From an uncultured bacterium (GTDB taxonomy: Bacteria; Hydrogenedentota; Hydrogenedentia; Hydrogenedentales; CAILVY01): 52,610 nt of DNA. The stretch lies in NCBI GenBank assembly GCA_937951485.1, contig CALEDJ010000030.1:1-52610 (forward strand), read 5' to 3'. The stretch's first letter is position 1; the number at the start of each line of letters is the position of its first letter. The notes under the pieces are model-generated. The model ran no database searches. It saw only the letters and a program-made list of their open reading frames with translations, and was not told the DNA's origin. The position numbers and the translations under genes were made by a program. Below are positions 43,988 to 52,610 of the stretch, piece after piece.

Positions 43988-44176
43988 ATCCGCATCTCCT
44001 TTCGCTTGCTGGGCTATTCTTCAGAAGCGAGTATAGCAAACCACCGATGATGTCCGCCGACGCGCGTGGGAAGGCGAAGCAACACATTGATTTCCCGAAA
44101 AAAAGACTTCACGGGACGAAGAGAACCCCACCGGAACCTCCACGTCCTACTGACCAGTCCGCTTTCTTTGCGTGGA

Positions 44177-46966
44177 TCAGCGTCCCAGCACCAGCAGTCC
44201 GGCATAGCCCAGGGGGGCATAGGCGGCGTCCGCGCCGAAGCGGATGCGCTGGGGGTTGTTCATCACGGGATGCAATTCCGCCAGGGCGGGTGCGCCGTCG
44301 AAGGTATAGCGCGCCACCGCGCCGCCGTTTATGACGACATAGGCGCTGTCACCCGCGGCGTCAATCAGGTACGCCCAGGCATCGGTCACCGGCGCGCGCG
44401 CGCTGATGGCGAGCGCACCGGAATCGGCGACGGTGATGCTGCCGAGCACATAGTGGTCGTTATACGCGTCGAAGTAGATGCGCGCGCCGCGGGCCTTCAG
44501 CACGCCGGTGTCGCCGGGCAGTTCCAGAGATGCCAGCGGCGTGACCGCCGCACCGCCGTCCCACGAGACGCTCTGGAGCAGTCGGCGCGTGATCCAATTC
44601 CACACAGGCCCTTCGTATTGCTGGTCTTGGAGGACCAGCACCTGCGTGGCGGGGTCATACTGCAGAAACACGCCGGGCACATTGACAGCCGGTCCCATCC
44701 GCGGGACGCCGGGATCGAGGGCGTGCAAGTACCAGGCGCATAACTGGCGCCCAACGAGATCGCTTCCGGCGTTTTCCTTGGTGCTGATGTAAATCCTGTC
44801 ATTAGCCGTGTTGATCGCTTCGACCCACGCATAGCCCAGGCCGATGGTGCGCACCCAAGCGCCGGCGTCGAGGTCCACGACCGCCAGGCCCTGCTGCGGC
44901 GCAACGGGGCCGTATTGCACATCGTAATTGGCGGCCGAGCAGCGGAGCACCAGCGCATTTCCGCAAAGGAAGGTCGTGTCCTCGGCGGGCCACCAGAACC
45001 ACGGCATGCCGATGGCAATTCGCTTGCCGTCGGAACCGGGCACCCAACCGGGGCTTTCCGCCGCGCCGTCGTCTGTGCCGGCGCGCACGGGGAGAATGTC
45101 GTAGTACCAGTACCAACCCCAATAGGGTTGGACCTTCACGGGAATGTCGGCGGCGACTTCCGGGGTTGTTGGGTCGGCGCAGTCAACGATCACGACGCGG
45201 TAATAGCCGCCTTCGTCGTCATCCCAGCCCGTGGCGACCAGCGCCACCTTCGCGCCGTAGGCGTGGGTGGCGACGCAGTTGTCAAGGTCCACCCTGGTTT
45301 GTCCGATCGGCGCGCCGGCGGCGTCCACGGTGCGCACAAGGAGAACGCGATTATCGCTCGAGGGAATGATTTCCGCGCCGAGATTCGGAGCGAGTTCGTG
45401 GAAATCCATCACGTTTTCGGCAAGCGTCAGCCGGTGTGTGACGACGGGCGCGACCAGGTTTGAGGCGTCAATCGTGGCCAATTGCTCCGAGGTTACGGCG
45501 AAGACCATGCCGCCGTACTCCAGTGACCTCAGGGTCTGCCCCTGTAAATCCACATAGCCCTCCAGCGTCAGGCCGTCGCGGTCCCAGGTCAGGAACTGCA
45601 ACCGTTCATAACCGCCCGCCTCCGACCAGCCGCTGAACGGCACAATGATGAGGTCATCCAGGATGGTGAACGCCTTGACGTCGCCGTAGGCCGTGGTCCA
45701 CGACCACTGATCGCCGAAACTCTCGCGGTCCAGCAAAGCGGGGGCCTCCGGGTCGGCCACGTCGAAAAGGCTCACGCACACCTGCCGCCCGGCGGTATCG
45801 TCCACGCCGAGCGCGATGAGCCGGTCGCCGCGCGGCTCGATATGCGTGGACCATCCCGGCACTTTCAGAATGCCCGTGACCGCCGGCGCGGCGGGGTCGC
45901 TGAAATCCACCACAAACAGCGGGTCAACCATCAGGAAGGTGACGATATAGCCCAGCGGTCCGTCAAACCTCGTGGCGAAAAGGGTTTCCCCCTGTGCGTT
46001 TTCCAGGGAAGTTTCGCCGAGCACGGCCAGCGCATCGGGATTACTCAAATCCACCGTGGTGATATAGACGGGACGGTCAATCCATGACGTATTGGACACG
46101 ACGCGCAGCACGCCGTTCCAGGCGTCCATCTTGAAGCGGTCGCCGACATAGCCGCGCACCGTCACCGCGCCGCGCGTCTGGATGGCCCCGGCGGGGTCGC
46201 TGATGTCAATGTAGGTGATGGCGGTGCTGTCGGTGTGCCAGTCCGGCGCGGCGACGAAAAGCGCAAAGGGGGTCGCCTGGATAACCGTGCCATATCCTTC
46301 GAGGCTGAGTTCATCCACGACCCGAATGTTTTGCGGGTCGTAGAGGTCAATGCTGGTCACCCATGATTCCGATCTTTGTTGTTTGCTCCAGACCGCCACG
46401 GAATCCATCCAATACCACTGGTAGCGGGCGCTGACGGCGTAGAGCACATCGCCCACGATTCGGCTGTCAACGAAATCGCCCTCAAGACGGAAGGACCCCG
46501 TCACTTCCGCCTGCGCCGGCTCCGACACGTCCACCACATAGACCCGCGACCCGATGTCCACGCGGACCAGCGTGTCCTCCACATGGTAGTCCGCTGCGTA
46601 CCCCACCAGCACATAGGCACGCTCGCCGATCAGATAGAGGTCACGCGGAAAGCCCAGCGTGGGAACCTGGGCCAGGATTTCCTCCGATTCCAGGTCAACA
46701 ATCGTCAGGCCCCGGTATTGGTTCAGGATGTACAGGAGCGACCCGTCGCGCCGGATGACATCCGGCTCGATTACCTCCCGCGTTTCATTGCGGCCCGCGC
46801 CGTCCTCCGGCGCGCCCGAGAGCAGCGCGCCGTCGAACAAGGTGTTTCGGGAGGCGCCGTCGGCGCTGGTGAATTGATGGGGTTTTACGGGCCTGCACCA
46901 CGGGCAACCCGCAAGCAGCGACACAACCATCACACACGCCACTGAGCAAAGCACCATGCGACACAT
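44177..46966 (-). CDS. Large beta-propeller lipoprotein
   Basis: The protein has 929 residues. The ATG at 46966, behind GGAGGG, gives a clean lipoprotein signal with lipobox LLAGC; the frame is open upstream to 47098. Blade-like repeats recur throughout (YIDISDPAGA, TVDLSNPDAL, VVDFSDPAAP, LFDVADPEAP), as in the beta-propeller family with DxSxP/DP turns. The sequence WGWYWYYD and the paired FWWPAE segment are unusually aromatic. There is no enzyme motif. It is probably an outer-membrane or periplasmic binding protein. Confidence 0.85.
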   Translation of the reverse strand: MCRMVLCSVACVMVVSLLAGCPWCRPVKPHQFTSADGASRNTLFDGALLSGAPEDGAGRNETREVIEPDVIRRDGSLLYILNQYRGLTIVDLESEEILAQVPTLGFPRDLYLIGERAYVLVGYAADYHVEDTLVRVDIGSRVYVVDVSEPAQAEVTGSFRLEGDFVDSRIVGDVLYAVSARYQWYWMDSVAVWSKQQRSESWVTSIDLYDPQNIRVVDELSLEGYGTVIQATPFALFVAAPDWHTDSTAITYIDISDPAGAIQTRGAVTVRGYVGDRFKMDAWNGVLRVVSNTSWIDRPVYITTVDLSNPDALAVLGETSLENAQGETLFATRFDGPLGYIVTFLMVDPLFVVDFSDPAAPAVTGILKVPGWSTHIEPRGDRLIALGVDDTAGRQVCVSLFDVADPEAPALLDRESFGDQWSWTTAYGDVKAFTILDDLIIVPFSGWSEAGGYERLQFLTWDRDGLTLEGYVDLQGQTLRSLEYGGMVFAVTSEQLATIDASNLVAPVVTHRLTLAENVMDFHELAPNLGAEIIPSSDNRVLLVRTVDAAGAPIGQTRVDLDNCVATHAYGAKVALVATGWDDDEGGYYRVVIVDCADPTTPEVAADIPVKVQPYWGWYWYYDILPVRAGTDDGAAESPGWVPGSDGKRIAIGMPWFWWPAEDTTFLCGNALVLRCSAANYDVQYGPVAPQQGLAVVDLDAGAWVRTIGLGYAWVEAINTANDRIYISTKENAGSDLVGRQLCAWYLHALDPGVPRMGPAVNVPGVFLQYDPATQVLVLQDQQYEGPVWNWITRRLLQSVSWDGGAAVTPLASLELPGDTGVLKARGARIYFDAYNDHYVLGSITVADSGALAISARAPVTDAWAYLIDAAGDSAYVVINGGAVARYTFDGAPALAELHPVMNNPQRIRFGADAAYAPLGYAGLLVLGR

Positions 46967-47267
46967 GACCACATCCCTCCTTGTTGATTTTCGGCGTTTC
47001 CCGCGGGATTGCGTATCCGCCCGTATACTATACCATCGCCCTGCGGCGGCGTTACGGAAGCACGAACTCTCCCGCCGCACGGCGACAGACTTCTTCACGT
47101 AGATTCCATTATAGCACAGAAGGATACGAAACGGCTGGAGTTATGATAGAATTCAGCATTTTCTTGACCGAACACGAATGGACACAGGGTCCATGTTGCA
47201 CCCGCTGCGCCGCCGGGCTATCATGACGCGCACTTCACGGCAGCAATCGGCATAGGAGCAGGCTTTG
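46967..47267. other. Divergent spacer
   Basis: No gene is seen in this spacer. It separates the lipoprotein and MTA phosphorylase genes and has a minus-strand TATAAT at 47108-47113 and a plus-strand TTATGATAGAATTC stretch near 47146. No operator-like palindrome was found. Confidence 0.45.
47108..47113 (-). promoter_or_regulatory. Possible -10 box of the lipoprotein gene
   Basis: A perfect TATAAT lies on the minus strand about 140 bases upstream of the lipoprotein ATG. The -35 region at 16-18 bp is a poor match, so this is tentative. Confidence 0.3.
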
Positions 47268-48023
47268 ATGGCGAAGATTGGCATTATCGGCGGGTCGGGA
47301 CTGGATAATCCGCAGTGGATGAAGGAGTCGAAGGAAACCATGATGGCGACGCCTTATGGCGATCCGTCATCGCCGGTGACGGAAGGGCGCATCGGGGGGG
47401 TTGCAGTGGCGATGCTGGCGCGGCACGGGCGCGGCCACACGATTCCGCCATCGCAGGTGAATTACCGCGCGAATGTCGCGGCGCTGAAGGATTTGGGCTG
47501 CACGCACATTCTGGCCACGACCGCCTGCGGTTCGCTGCGCGAGGAAATCAAGCGCGGCGATCTGGTCATTCTCGATCAGTTCATTGATTTCACGAAACAG
47601 CGCAAGGCGACCTTCCATGAATCATTCGGCGGCGGCCAGGAAAATGTGCAGCATGCGGTCATGGCCGACCCCTTCGACGCATCGCTGCGGGAGGTCTTGA
47701 TCGCGGCGGGCCGCCGTCTCGGGCTGCCGGTCCACGAACGCGGCACGGTCATCACCATCGAGGGGCCGCGCTTCTCGACGCGGGCGGAGTCGCGCATGTT
47801 CCGCATGTGGGGGGCGGACGTGATCAATATGTCCGTGGCCACGGAGGCGGCGCTGGCCAACGAAATCGGCGTGCCCTATGCAGCGGTGGCGATGTCCACC
47901 GACTACGACTGCTGGAAAGAAGACGAGGCCCCGGTGACGGCGGAGGAGATTTTCAGCGTCTTCCGCCAGAACGTGGAGAACATTCGGGCGTTGATGCTGG
48001 AGGCGATTCCGCATATTACGTAG
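47268..48023 (+). CDS. mtnP: S-methyl-5'-thioadenosine phosphorylase
   Basis: The protein has 251 residues from the ATG at 47268; a TTG precedes it directly. This type II nucleoside phosphorylase starts MAKIGIIGGSGL. The phosphate-binding segment is ARHGRGHTIPPSQVNYRAN, then TTACGSLREEI, IEGPRFSTRAESR and NMSVATEAALA. The base-recognition segment STDYDCW contains the Asp pair of the adenine-type enzymes, which favours MTA over guanosine. It salvages MTA from polyamine or homoserine-lactone synthesis. No other methionine-salvage gene is nearby. Confidence 0.92.
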   Translation: MAKIGIIGGSGLDNPQWMKESKETMMATPYGDPSSPVTEGRIGGVAVAMLARHGRGHTIPPSQVNYRANVAALKDLGCTHILATTACGSLREEIKRGDLVILDQFIDFTKQRKATFHESFGGGQENVQHAVMADPFDASLREVLIAAGRRLGLPVHERGTVITIEGPRFSTRAESRMFRMWGADVINMSVATEAALANEIGVPYAAVAMSTDYDCWKEDEAPVTAEEIFSVFRQNVENIRALMLEAIPHIT

Positions 48024-48189
48024 CGCCGCCAGGGAATTGTGCGTTTGTATTGTCCGTCATAATGCGCCATTATTCTTACGACAGCCCTTGCTGATCTGTA
48101 TCCGGCCGCGGGGCTGCAAAAAGGCGGCGGCGCGGGATGCGCCATGCGGCGAATTCTGCGCGGCACAACTTCCGAGGAATAAGTCCATC

Positions 48190-50754
48190 ATGAGAATGCC
48201 GAAGACCTTTTTTTTCATTCTTGTTTGCGTATTGCTGGGGATGGCGCACGCGCAGGCGGGACCGCTGGAAAATTATGTGTACCCGCCGCACCCGGCATTC
48301 ACCTATGGCCCTGCGCCTGCGAACGTGATCACGGGTCCGGGATTCACCGCGAATGTCTGGTACATGGCCTCCGGCGAGTGGCGGGACAGTTCGGAGGTGG
48401 ACCGCACGCTGTGGGAGCACTGGCTTGTCATCTATGTACCCGACACACTCACCGCCACGAAGGCCATCATGGTCGTCGCCGGCGGGACCAACAGCCCGAC
48501 CCCGCCCGGATCGGCGGATGCCACCCTCTCGCAAATGGCGGTCGCCACGCAGTCCATCGTGGCGCAAATCCGGCAAATCCCCAATCAGCGCATCCGGTTC
48601 TCCGATGAATTCGATCCCCGTTATCTGGAGAACGGCCGCACAGAAGACCAACTCATCGCCTACGCTTGGGACAAGTTCCGCATCACGGGCGACCCCGCCT
48701 GGCTGCCCCGCCTCCCGATGACGCGGGCCGTGGTGCGGGCGATGGACGTGGTGCAGGCGGAGCATCCCTTTGTGACCGGCTTCATGGTCATGGGCGCTTC
48801 CAAACGCGGATGGACGACCTGGACCACCGGCATGGTTGACCCGCGCGCCGAGGTGATCGTCCCCATCGTGATTGACATCCCCAACGTCGTGCACTCCATG
48901 CAGCATCATTGGGACGCCTACGGCTACTGGGCGCCCGCCATCGGCGACTACGTTGACATGAACATCATGGACTGGATGCACTCGGACGAATTCCGCGCCA
49001 TGTGCGCAATCATTGACCCCTACCAGAATGTTGACAAACTGACCATGCCCAAGTTCATCGTCAACTCGACGGGCGACCAGTTTTTCCTGCCGGATTCCTC
49101 GCAGTTCTATTGGGACGCCCTGAAAGGGGAAAAGCACCTGCGCTATGTGCCCAATACCGATCATGGCGTCACCAGCGCCGCCGTCACCATCCAGGACATC
49201 ATCGCCTATTACCAGTCCTATGTAAACGGGACGCCCCGGCCCCAGTTCTCCTGGAAGAAACAACCGGACGGCAGCCTGCGCGTGGAGACTGCAACGCCGC
49301 CCTCGGCGGTGAAGTTATGGCAGGCCACCAACCCCACGGCGCGCAATTTCCGCCTGGACGCCATCGGCCCCGCCTGGACCAGCAGCGATCTGTCGGAAAC
49401 AAGTCCGGGTGTCTATGTGGGGCAGGTCGTTCCTCCCGCTCAGGGCTGGACGGCTTTCCTGGTGGAACTGGAATTTCCCAGCGGCGGCCTCTACCCGTTC
49501 CATTTCACGACGGAGGTGAGCGTCGTTCCGGACACCCTCCCGTTTCGGTCCGTCGGCGGAACCGGCACGATCGAAACGGTCGGTTCGGGAACCGACGCCA
49601 TTACCCTTGTGCGCCTCAGCGGCACCCGCTATGAAATGGGTTACTGGTATGGGCGGTTGCTGGCGGATCAAATCGCGGCATCGTGGGATATCATGAGGAA
49701 CATCGGGCCGCCGGACCCTGTGTTTGACGCGGCGGTGGATTCCATGTGGCGGAGCATCTATTTCGACACCGTCGCGTGGGAGAATGAATTACGTGGCATT
49801 GCCGACGGCTGCAAAGACGCGGGCCGTCCCGAAATCACCTTCCGGGTGATGCAGAAAATCCAGATGTTGCCCGACATCGGCGAACTCGGCTGCGGCCTCT
49901 ATGCGCTCTGGGGCAAGGCCACCGCCAGGGGCGACATGTACCAGTTGCGGAACCTCGACTGGTCCATGGATACCGGCTGGCAGGAATACCCGCTGGTGGC
50001 CATTTATGAGCCGACCGATGGCGGACACCGGCATGCGGTCATCGGATTTGTTGGCCTGATCGGCGCGGGGGGCGGCGGCATGAACGAGTTCGGCCTCGCG
50101 GTCAGCGAGATTATGGGGCACTTTTGCGACCCCGAATCGCTGGAGGGCGTGCCGTTCCCGACGCTTCTGCGCGATGTGCTGATGTTCGACGCCACCCTCG
50201 ATGCGGCGCTGGCCCGCATGAGCGCGGCAACGCGCACCAACCAATACTATTATTGTATTGGGGACCCTGGTGCGCCTGACCCGAAGGCCCGCCTCCTGTT
50301 CACCAGCGGCGCGCGATTTGACCGATACGGCGACGAATCGGTCGTGGGCCATCCCTGTCAGTCGCCCAACCCGTTCCATGAACGGCTGAATGACGTCATC
50401 TATTGGAAACGGCACGACGGGGGCGGCAATCAGAACCTTTACAATGCGATCCTGGAGCGATACGGCAAGATCGGCGATGAGGAAGCGATTGAAATCGCGC
50501 GCGCCGACGGGGTCTCCGGCACGCTGTTGAGCATTGTGTACAACAACACCCGGCGAAAAGCCTTCGTCGCCTATGCGCACGGCATGGAACCCGCCCACCA
50601 CCAGGGATATGTGGAAATTCAACTCTTTGAATCGCCGATCCCTCCCGTGAAAATGCCGTCGCCGGGCTATCTGGCCCTGACCGCGCTTATCGTCGTATTT
50701 CTGGCGGCAGGCCTGGGAATGCTGATCAAACGAAGATTGACTGCGACACCATGA
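48190..50754 (+). CDS. PqaA-like alpha/beta hydrolase fused to a C45-type Ntn domain
   Basis: The protein has 854 residues. The ATG at 48190 behind GAGGAA gives a good signal peptide (FFFILVCVLLGMAHAQA). Residues 25-440 are a PhoPQ-activated pathogenicity-related (PqaA) hydrolase: nucleophile Ser204 in GASKRGW, Asp296 in NSTGDQFF, and His325 in NTDHGV. Residues about 470-815 resemble C45 acyl-transferases/penicillin acylase-type Ntn hydrolases, with GELGCGLYALWGKAT (Cys568 as nucleophile) and LRNLDWSMD. A final membrane anchor with basic tail lies at about 825-850. The fused pair would sit outside the inner membrane. Confidence 0.85.
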   Translation: MRMPKTFFFILVCVLLGMAHAQAGPLENYVYPPHPAFTYGPAPANVITGPGFTANVWYMASGEWRDSSEVDRTLWEHWLVIYVPDTLTATKAIMVVAGGTNSPTPPGSADATLSQMAVATQSIVAQIRQIPNQRIRFSDEFDPRYLENGRTEDQLIAYAWDKFRITGDPAWLPRLPMTRAVVRAMDVVQAEHPFVTGFMVMGASKRGWTTWTTGMVDPRAEVIVPIVIDIPNVVHSMQHHWDAYGYWAPAIGDYVDMNIMDWMHSDEFRAMCAIIDPYQNVDKLTMPKFIVNSTGDQFFLPDSSQFYWDALKGEKHLRYVPNTDHGVTSAAVTIQDIIAYYQSYVNGTPRPQFSWKKQPDGSLRVETATPPSAVKLWQATNPTARNFRLDAIGPAWTSSDLSETSPGVYVGQVVPPAQGWTAFLVELEFPSGGLYPFHFTTEVSVVPDTLPFRSVGGTGTIETVGSGTDAITLVRLSGTRYEMGYWYGRLLADQIAASWDIMRNIGPPDPVFDAAVDSMWRSIYFDTVAWENELRGIADGCKDAGRPEITFRVMQKIQMLPDIGELGCGLYALWGKATARGDMYQLRNLDWSMDTGWQEYPLVAIYEPTDGGHRHAVIGFVGLIGAGGGGMNEFGLAVSEIMGHFCDPESLEGVPFPTLLRDVLMFDATLDAALARMSAATRTNQYYYCIGDPGAPDPKARLLFTSGARFDRYGDESVVGHPCQSPNPFHERLNDVIYWKRHDGGGNQNLYNAILERYGKIGDEEAIEIARADGVSGTLLSIVYNNTRRKAFVAYAHGMEPAHHQGYVEIQLFESPIPPVKMPSPGYLALTALIVVFLAAGLGMLIKRRLTATP

Positions 50755-50784
50755 GAAGGTGGGAGCAGCGCCGAATGGCCGCGC

Positions 50785-52053
50785 TCAAAGTTTGATCACC
50801 CGGCGCCCCGGCGGAAGCGGAACGCCTGCGGTGGCGTTGCGGGTGTCGAAAATGAGGCGGGCTTCTCGACAGATGCGCGCGTAGTCAACGGCCCGGTGGT
50901 CGGTGACAATCACAACGAGGTCAAAATCGCCTACGCCCTGCGCGAGGTCGTAGGATTCCAGCGGGCCGCCGGGCAATTCCAGCGAAGGCACATAGGGGTC
51001 TGCGTAGGCCATGATCGCGCCACGCTGCTGGAGCAGACCGATGATGTCGAGGGCGGGCGATTCGCGCGTGTCGCTCACATCGCGTTTGTAGGCGACGCCA
51101 AGCACCAGTATCCGGCTTCCCTTGACGCTTTTCTCGACCTCGTTGAGCGCCTCGGCGATGCGCTCCACGACATATTGCGGCATGTGCGCATTGATGGCGC
51201 TTGCCAGTTCGATGAAGCGCGCGTCAAAGTCAACGGTCTTGAGTTTCCAGGACAGATACAGCGGGTCAATGGGGATGCAGTGACCGCCAAGGCCCGGCCC
51301 GGGATAGAACGGCATGAAACCGAAAGGCTTGGTCTTCGCCGCTGAAATCACCTCCCAGACATCCACTTCCAGCCGGTTGCAGATCAGCGCCAGTTCGTTC
51401 GCCAATCCGATGTTCACCGCCCGGAAGGTGTTCTCCAGCAGTTTCACCATTTCCGCCGTGCGAGCATTCGACACCGGAACAAGAGAATCCACCGCGCGTT
51501 CGTACAGTTCCACGGCCTTCCGCGTGCACGCCGGCGTGACCCCTCCGATCACCTTGGGAGTGTTGCGCACGCCATACTCACGGTTGGCCGGGTCCACCCG
51601 CTCCGGCGAATAGGCGAGGTAAAAATCCTTGCCGACTTCCAGGCCGGATTCCGCCAGGCGCGGCAACACCAGTTCCTCAGTCGTGCCGGGATAGGTCGTG
51701 CTCTCCAGCACAATCAGCATGCCGCGATGCAACCACGGCCGGATGGCATCCACCGCCGATACGATGTAGGAGATGTCCGGGTCCTGGCTCTTGCGCAACG
51801 GCGTAGGCACGCAGATGCATGCGGCGTCTATTGTCTCCAATACCGCATAGTCCGTGGTCGCCCGGAGCCTCCCGGCCTGCACCACCGCCGCCAATGCCTC
51901 ACTCGGCACATCCAGGACATAGGAATGCCCCTCATTGACCGCCGACGTTTTGGCGGCGTCCACGTCAATCCCGAACACCGTCGCGCCGGAACGGGCGAAT
52001 TCCACCGCCAGCGGCACGCCCACATACCCCAAACCAATGATTGCGATGCGAAT
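50785..52053 (-). CDS. Nucleotide-sugar dehydrogenase (UDP-GlcNAc/UDP-ManNAc type)
   Basis: The protein has 422 residues if started at ATT 52053; an ATG at 52116 would add 21 residues. The Rossmann loop is IRIAIIGLGYVGVPLA. ESTTYPGTTEELV and GLGGHCIPIDPLYLSWK (the catalytic Cys lies in the GGHC motif) mark the group making UDP-uronic acids of amino sugars for surface polysaccharides. AGGAGGG lies 7 bases before the ATT, in exactly the position for a start, and no ATG, GTG or TTG is nearby. The extra residues before it (MPQRRYTIGARRAGAPQ) do not resemble family sequence. Confidence 0.9.
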   Translation of the reverse strand: MRIAIIGLGYVGVPLAVEFARSGATVFGIDVDAAKTSAVNEGHSYVLDVPSEALAAVVQAGRLRATTDYAVLETIDAACICVPTPLRKSQDPDISYIVSAVDAIRPWLHRGMLIVLESTTYPGTTEELVLPRLAESGLEVGKDFYLAYSPERVDPANREYGVRNTPKVIGGVTPACTRKAVELYERAVDSLVPVSNARTAEMVKLLENTFRAVNIGLANELALICNRLEVDVWEVISAAKTKPFGFMPFYPGPGLGGHCIPIDPLYLSWKLKTVDFDARFIELASAINAHMPQYVVERIAEALNEVEKSVKGSRILVLGVAYKRDVSDTRESPALDIIGLLQQRGAIMAYADPYVPSLELPGGPLESYDLAQGVGDFDLVVIVTDHRAVDYARICREARLIFDTRNATAGVPLPPGRRVIKL

Positions 52054-52157
52054 GTTTATACCCTCCTGCGGCGCGCCGGCGCGCCGCGCCCCAATCGTAT
52101 ACCGGCGCTGCGGCATGGGTCAACGAGCAGCCGGGAATTCCTCAGTGCTCCCCGGTT

Positions 52158-52319
52158 TTATGCAGGCAACGCCTGTAATGCGGCGAATGCGTCCTTGAGC
52201 GAAGAGTGGTGCAATTGCAGGAAGTCGTTCCCGATCCGCGCCCGGTTCATGACCCGCTCGGCCCTGGTATTGGCGTCAGTGCCGTCAAGAACATTCCGGG
52301 CGCTGACAAAAGCCTTCGA
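52158..52319 (-). pseudogene. Possible C-terminal gene fragment
   Basis: A 53-residue open stretch without a proper start reads KAFVSARNVLDGTDANTRAE and ends LQALPA. It looks like a natural helical protein end, but I cannot place the family. An in-frame stop at 52320-52322, close to the repeat block, cuts off anything upstream. It may be the tail of a gene destroyed when the repeat array or a rearrangement formed. Confidence 0.3.
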
Positions 52320-52350
52320 TTATATCGGCTCTGCCCCTCACCCCACCCCT

Positions 52351-52610
52351 CTCCCGGAGGGAGAGGGAGCAACAGCATTGCTCACGTTTTGGGGTAACCG
52401 CTTTCTCCCGCCGGGAGCGGGAGCAACAGCGTTGCTCACGTTTTGCGGTAACCGCCCTCTCCCGCCGGGAGCGGGAGCAACAGCATTGCTCACGTTTTGC
52501 GGTAACCGCCCTCTCCCAGAGGGAGCGGGAGCAACAGCATTGCTCACGTTTTGCGGTAACCGCCCTCTCCCAGAGGGAGCGGGAGCAACAGCATTGATCA
52601 CGTTTTGCGG
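52351..52610. repeat. 54-bp tandem repeat
   Basis: The unit carries GAGCAACAGCATTGCTCACG and a CCCTCTCCC/GGGAG(A/C)GGG hairpin. Copies begin at 52367, 52421, 52475, 52529 and 52583, an exact 54-bp period, and the array runs to the window end. The first copy has the form CTCTCCCGGAGGGAGAG, a known style of intergenic repeat. The unit length is a multiple of 3, so a minus-strand frame stays open by chance. Confidence 0.9.

Noticed and set aside
52338-52601. Minus-strand protein with an 18-residue repeat
   Set aside because: It arises because the 54-bp DNA repeat is a multiple of three; unit composition is typical of non-coding hairpin repeats.
52351-52610. CRISPR array
   Set aside because: The whole 54-bp unit is conserved, with no unique spacers and no cas genes.

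Overview
The window is about 52.6 kb of GC-rich bacterial chromosome. It carries a flagellar block (fliM, fliN/fliY, fliA and accessory genes) beside many secreted carbohydrate- and sulfatase-type proteins: an HzsA-like cytochrome fused to an FGE-fold domain, a Tat-exported Gfo/Idh/MocA relic, a GH42-like protein, a BNR sialidase, GH36 and SGNH fragments, and a PqaA-like hydrolase. This mixture suggests a Gram-negative of the Hydrogenedentota/Planctomycetota/Lentisphaerota kind. That placement is inferred from gene content only; there is no rRNA gene here. No tRNA, rRNA, CRISPR array or intact transposon was seen.

Layout. 0.5-4.3 kb (minus): the cytochrome/FGE-like lipoprotein followed by a deleted Gfo/Idh/MocA gene. 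4.5-8.9 kb (plus): a small Cys protein with a zinc alcohol dehydrogenase, then a two-gene ABC exporter and YjbQ. 9.0-19.1 kb (minus): a regulatory operon made of a radical-SAM-like protein, a possible 45-aa peptide, a FabF-like ketosynthase, two sensor-kinase-like proteins, an NtrC-type regulator and a PfkB sugar kinase. 19.1-19.8 kb: an AT-rich divergent spacer with strong inverted repeats. 19.8-26.0 kb (plus): fliM, fliN/fliY, fliA, a small protein, a SwrB-like protein, a decayed MntA/HepT pair, a FliK-like protein and an FlhB C-terminal-like protein. 26.3-31.5 kb (plus): an ABC exporter with a DUF1854 tail, a UroD-type methyltransferase with a thioredoxin tail, and a COG0523 GTPase. 31.6-39.1 kb: a membrane protein, polyprenyl synthase with a GH42-like protein, an ECF sigma/anti-sigma module and a phosphoesterase. 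39.3-48.0 kb: propeller proteins, sialidase, flavoprotein, two truncated genes meeting head-on, and MTA phosphorylase. 48.2-52.6 kb: a PqaA-C45 fusion, a nucleotide-sugar dehydrogenase and a 54-bp tandem repeat running off the window.

The most unusual region is the 10-19 kb minus-strand operon. Three of its proteins keep recognisable folds but have lost defining catalytic residues: the radical-SAM-like protein has none of the three cluster cysteines, the ketosynthase has Gln in place of the second catalytic His, and one sensor kinase has Gln in place of the phospho-accepting His. A normal kinase (His608) and a normal NtrC regulator (Asp51) lie in the same operon. My inference is a signalling unit in which lipid- or cofactor-like folds act as sensors or scaffolds, ending in sigma54-dependent transcription.

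The window also records gene loss. There are two clean internal deletions (Gfo/Idh/MocA and MntA), a decayed HepT, and a junction at about 41.96 kb joining two truncated genes.
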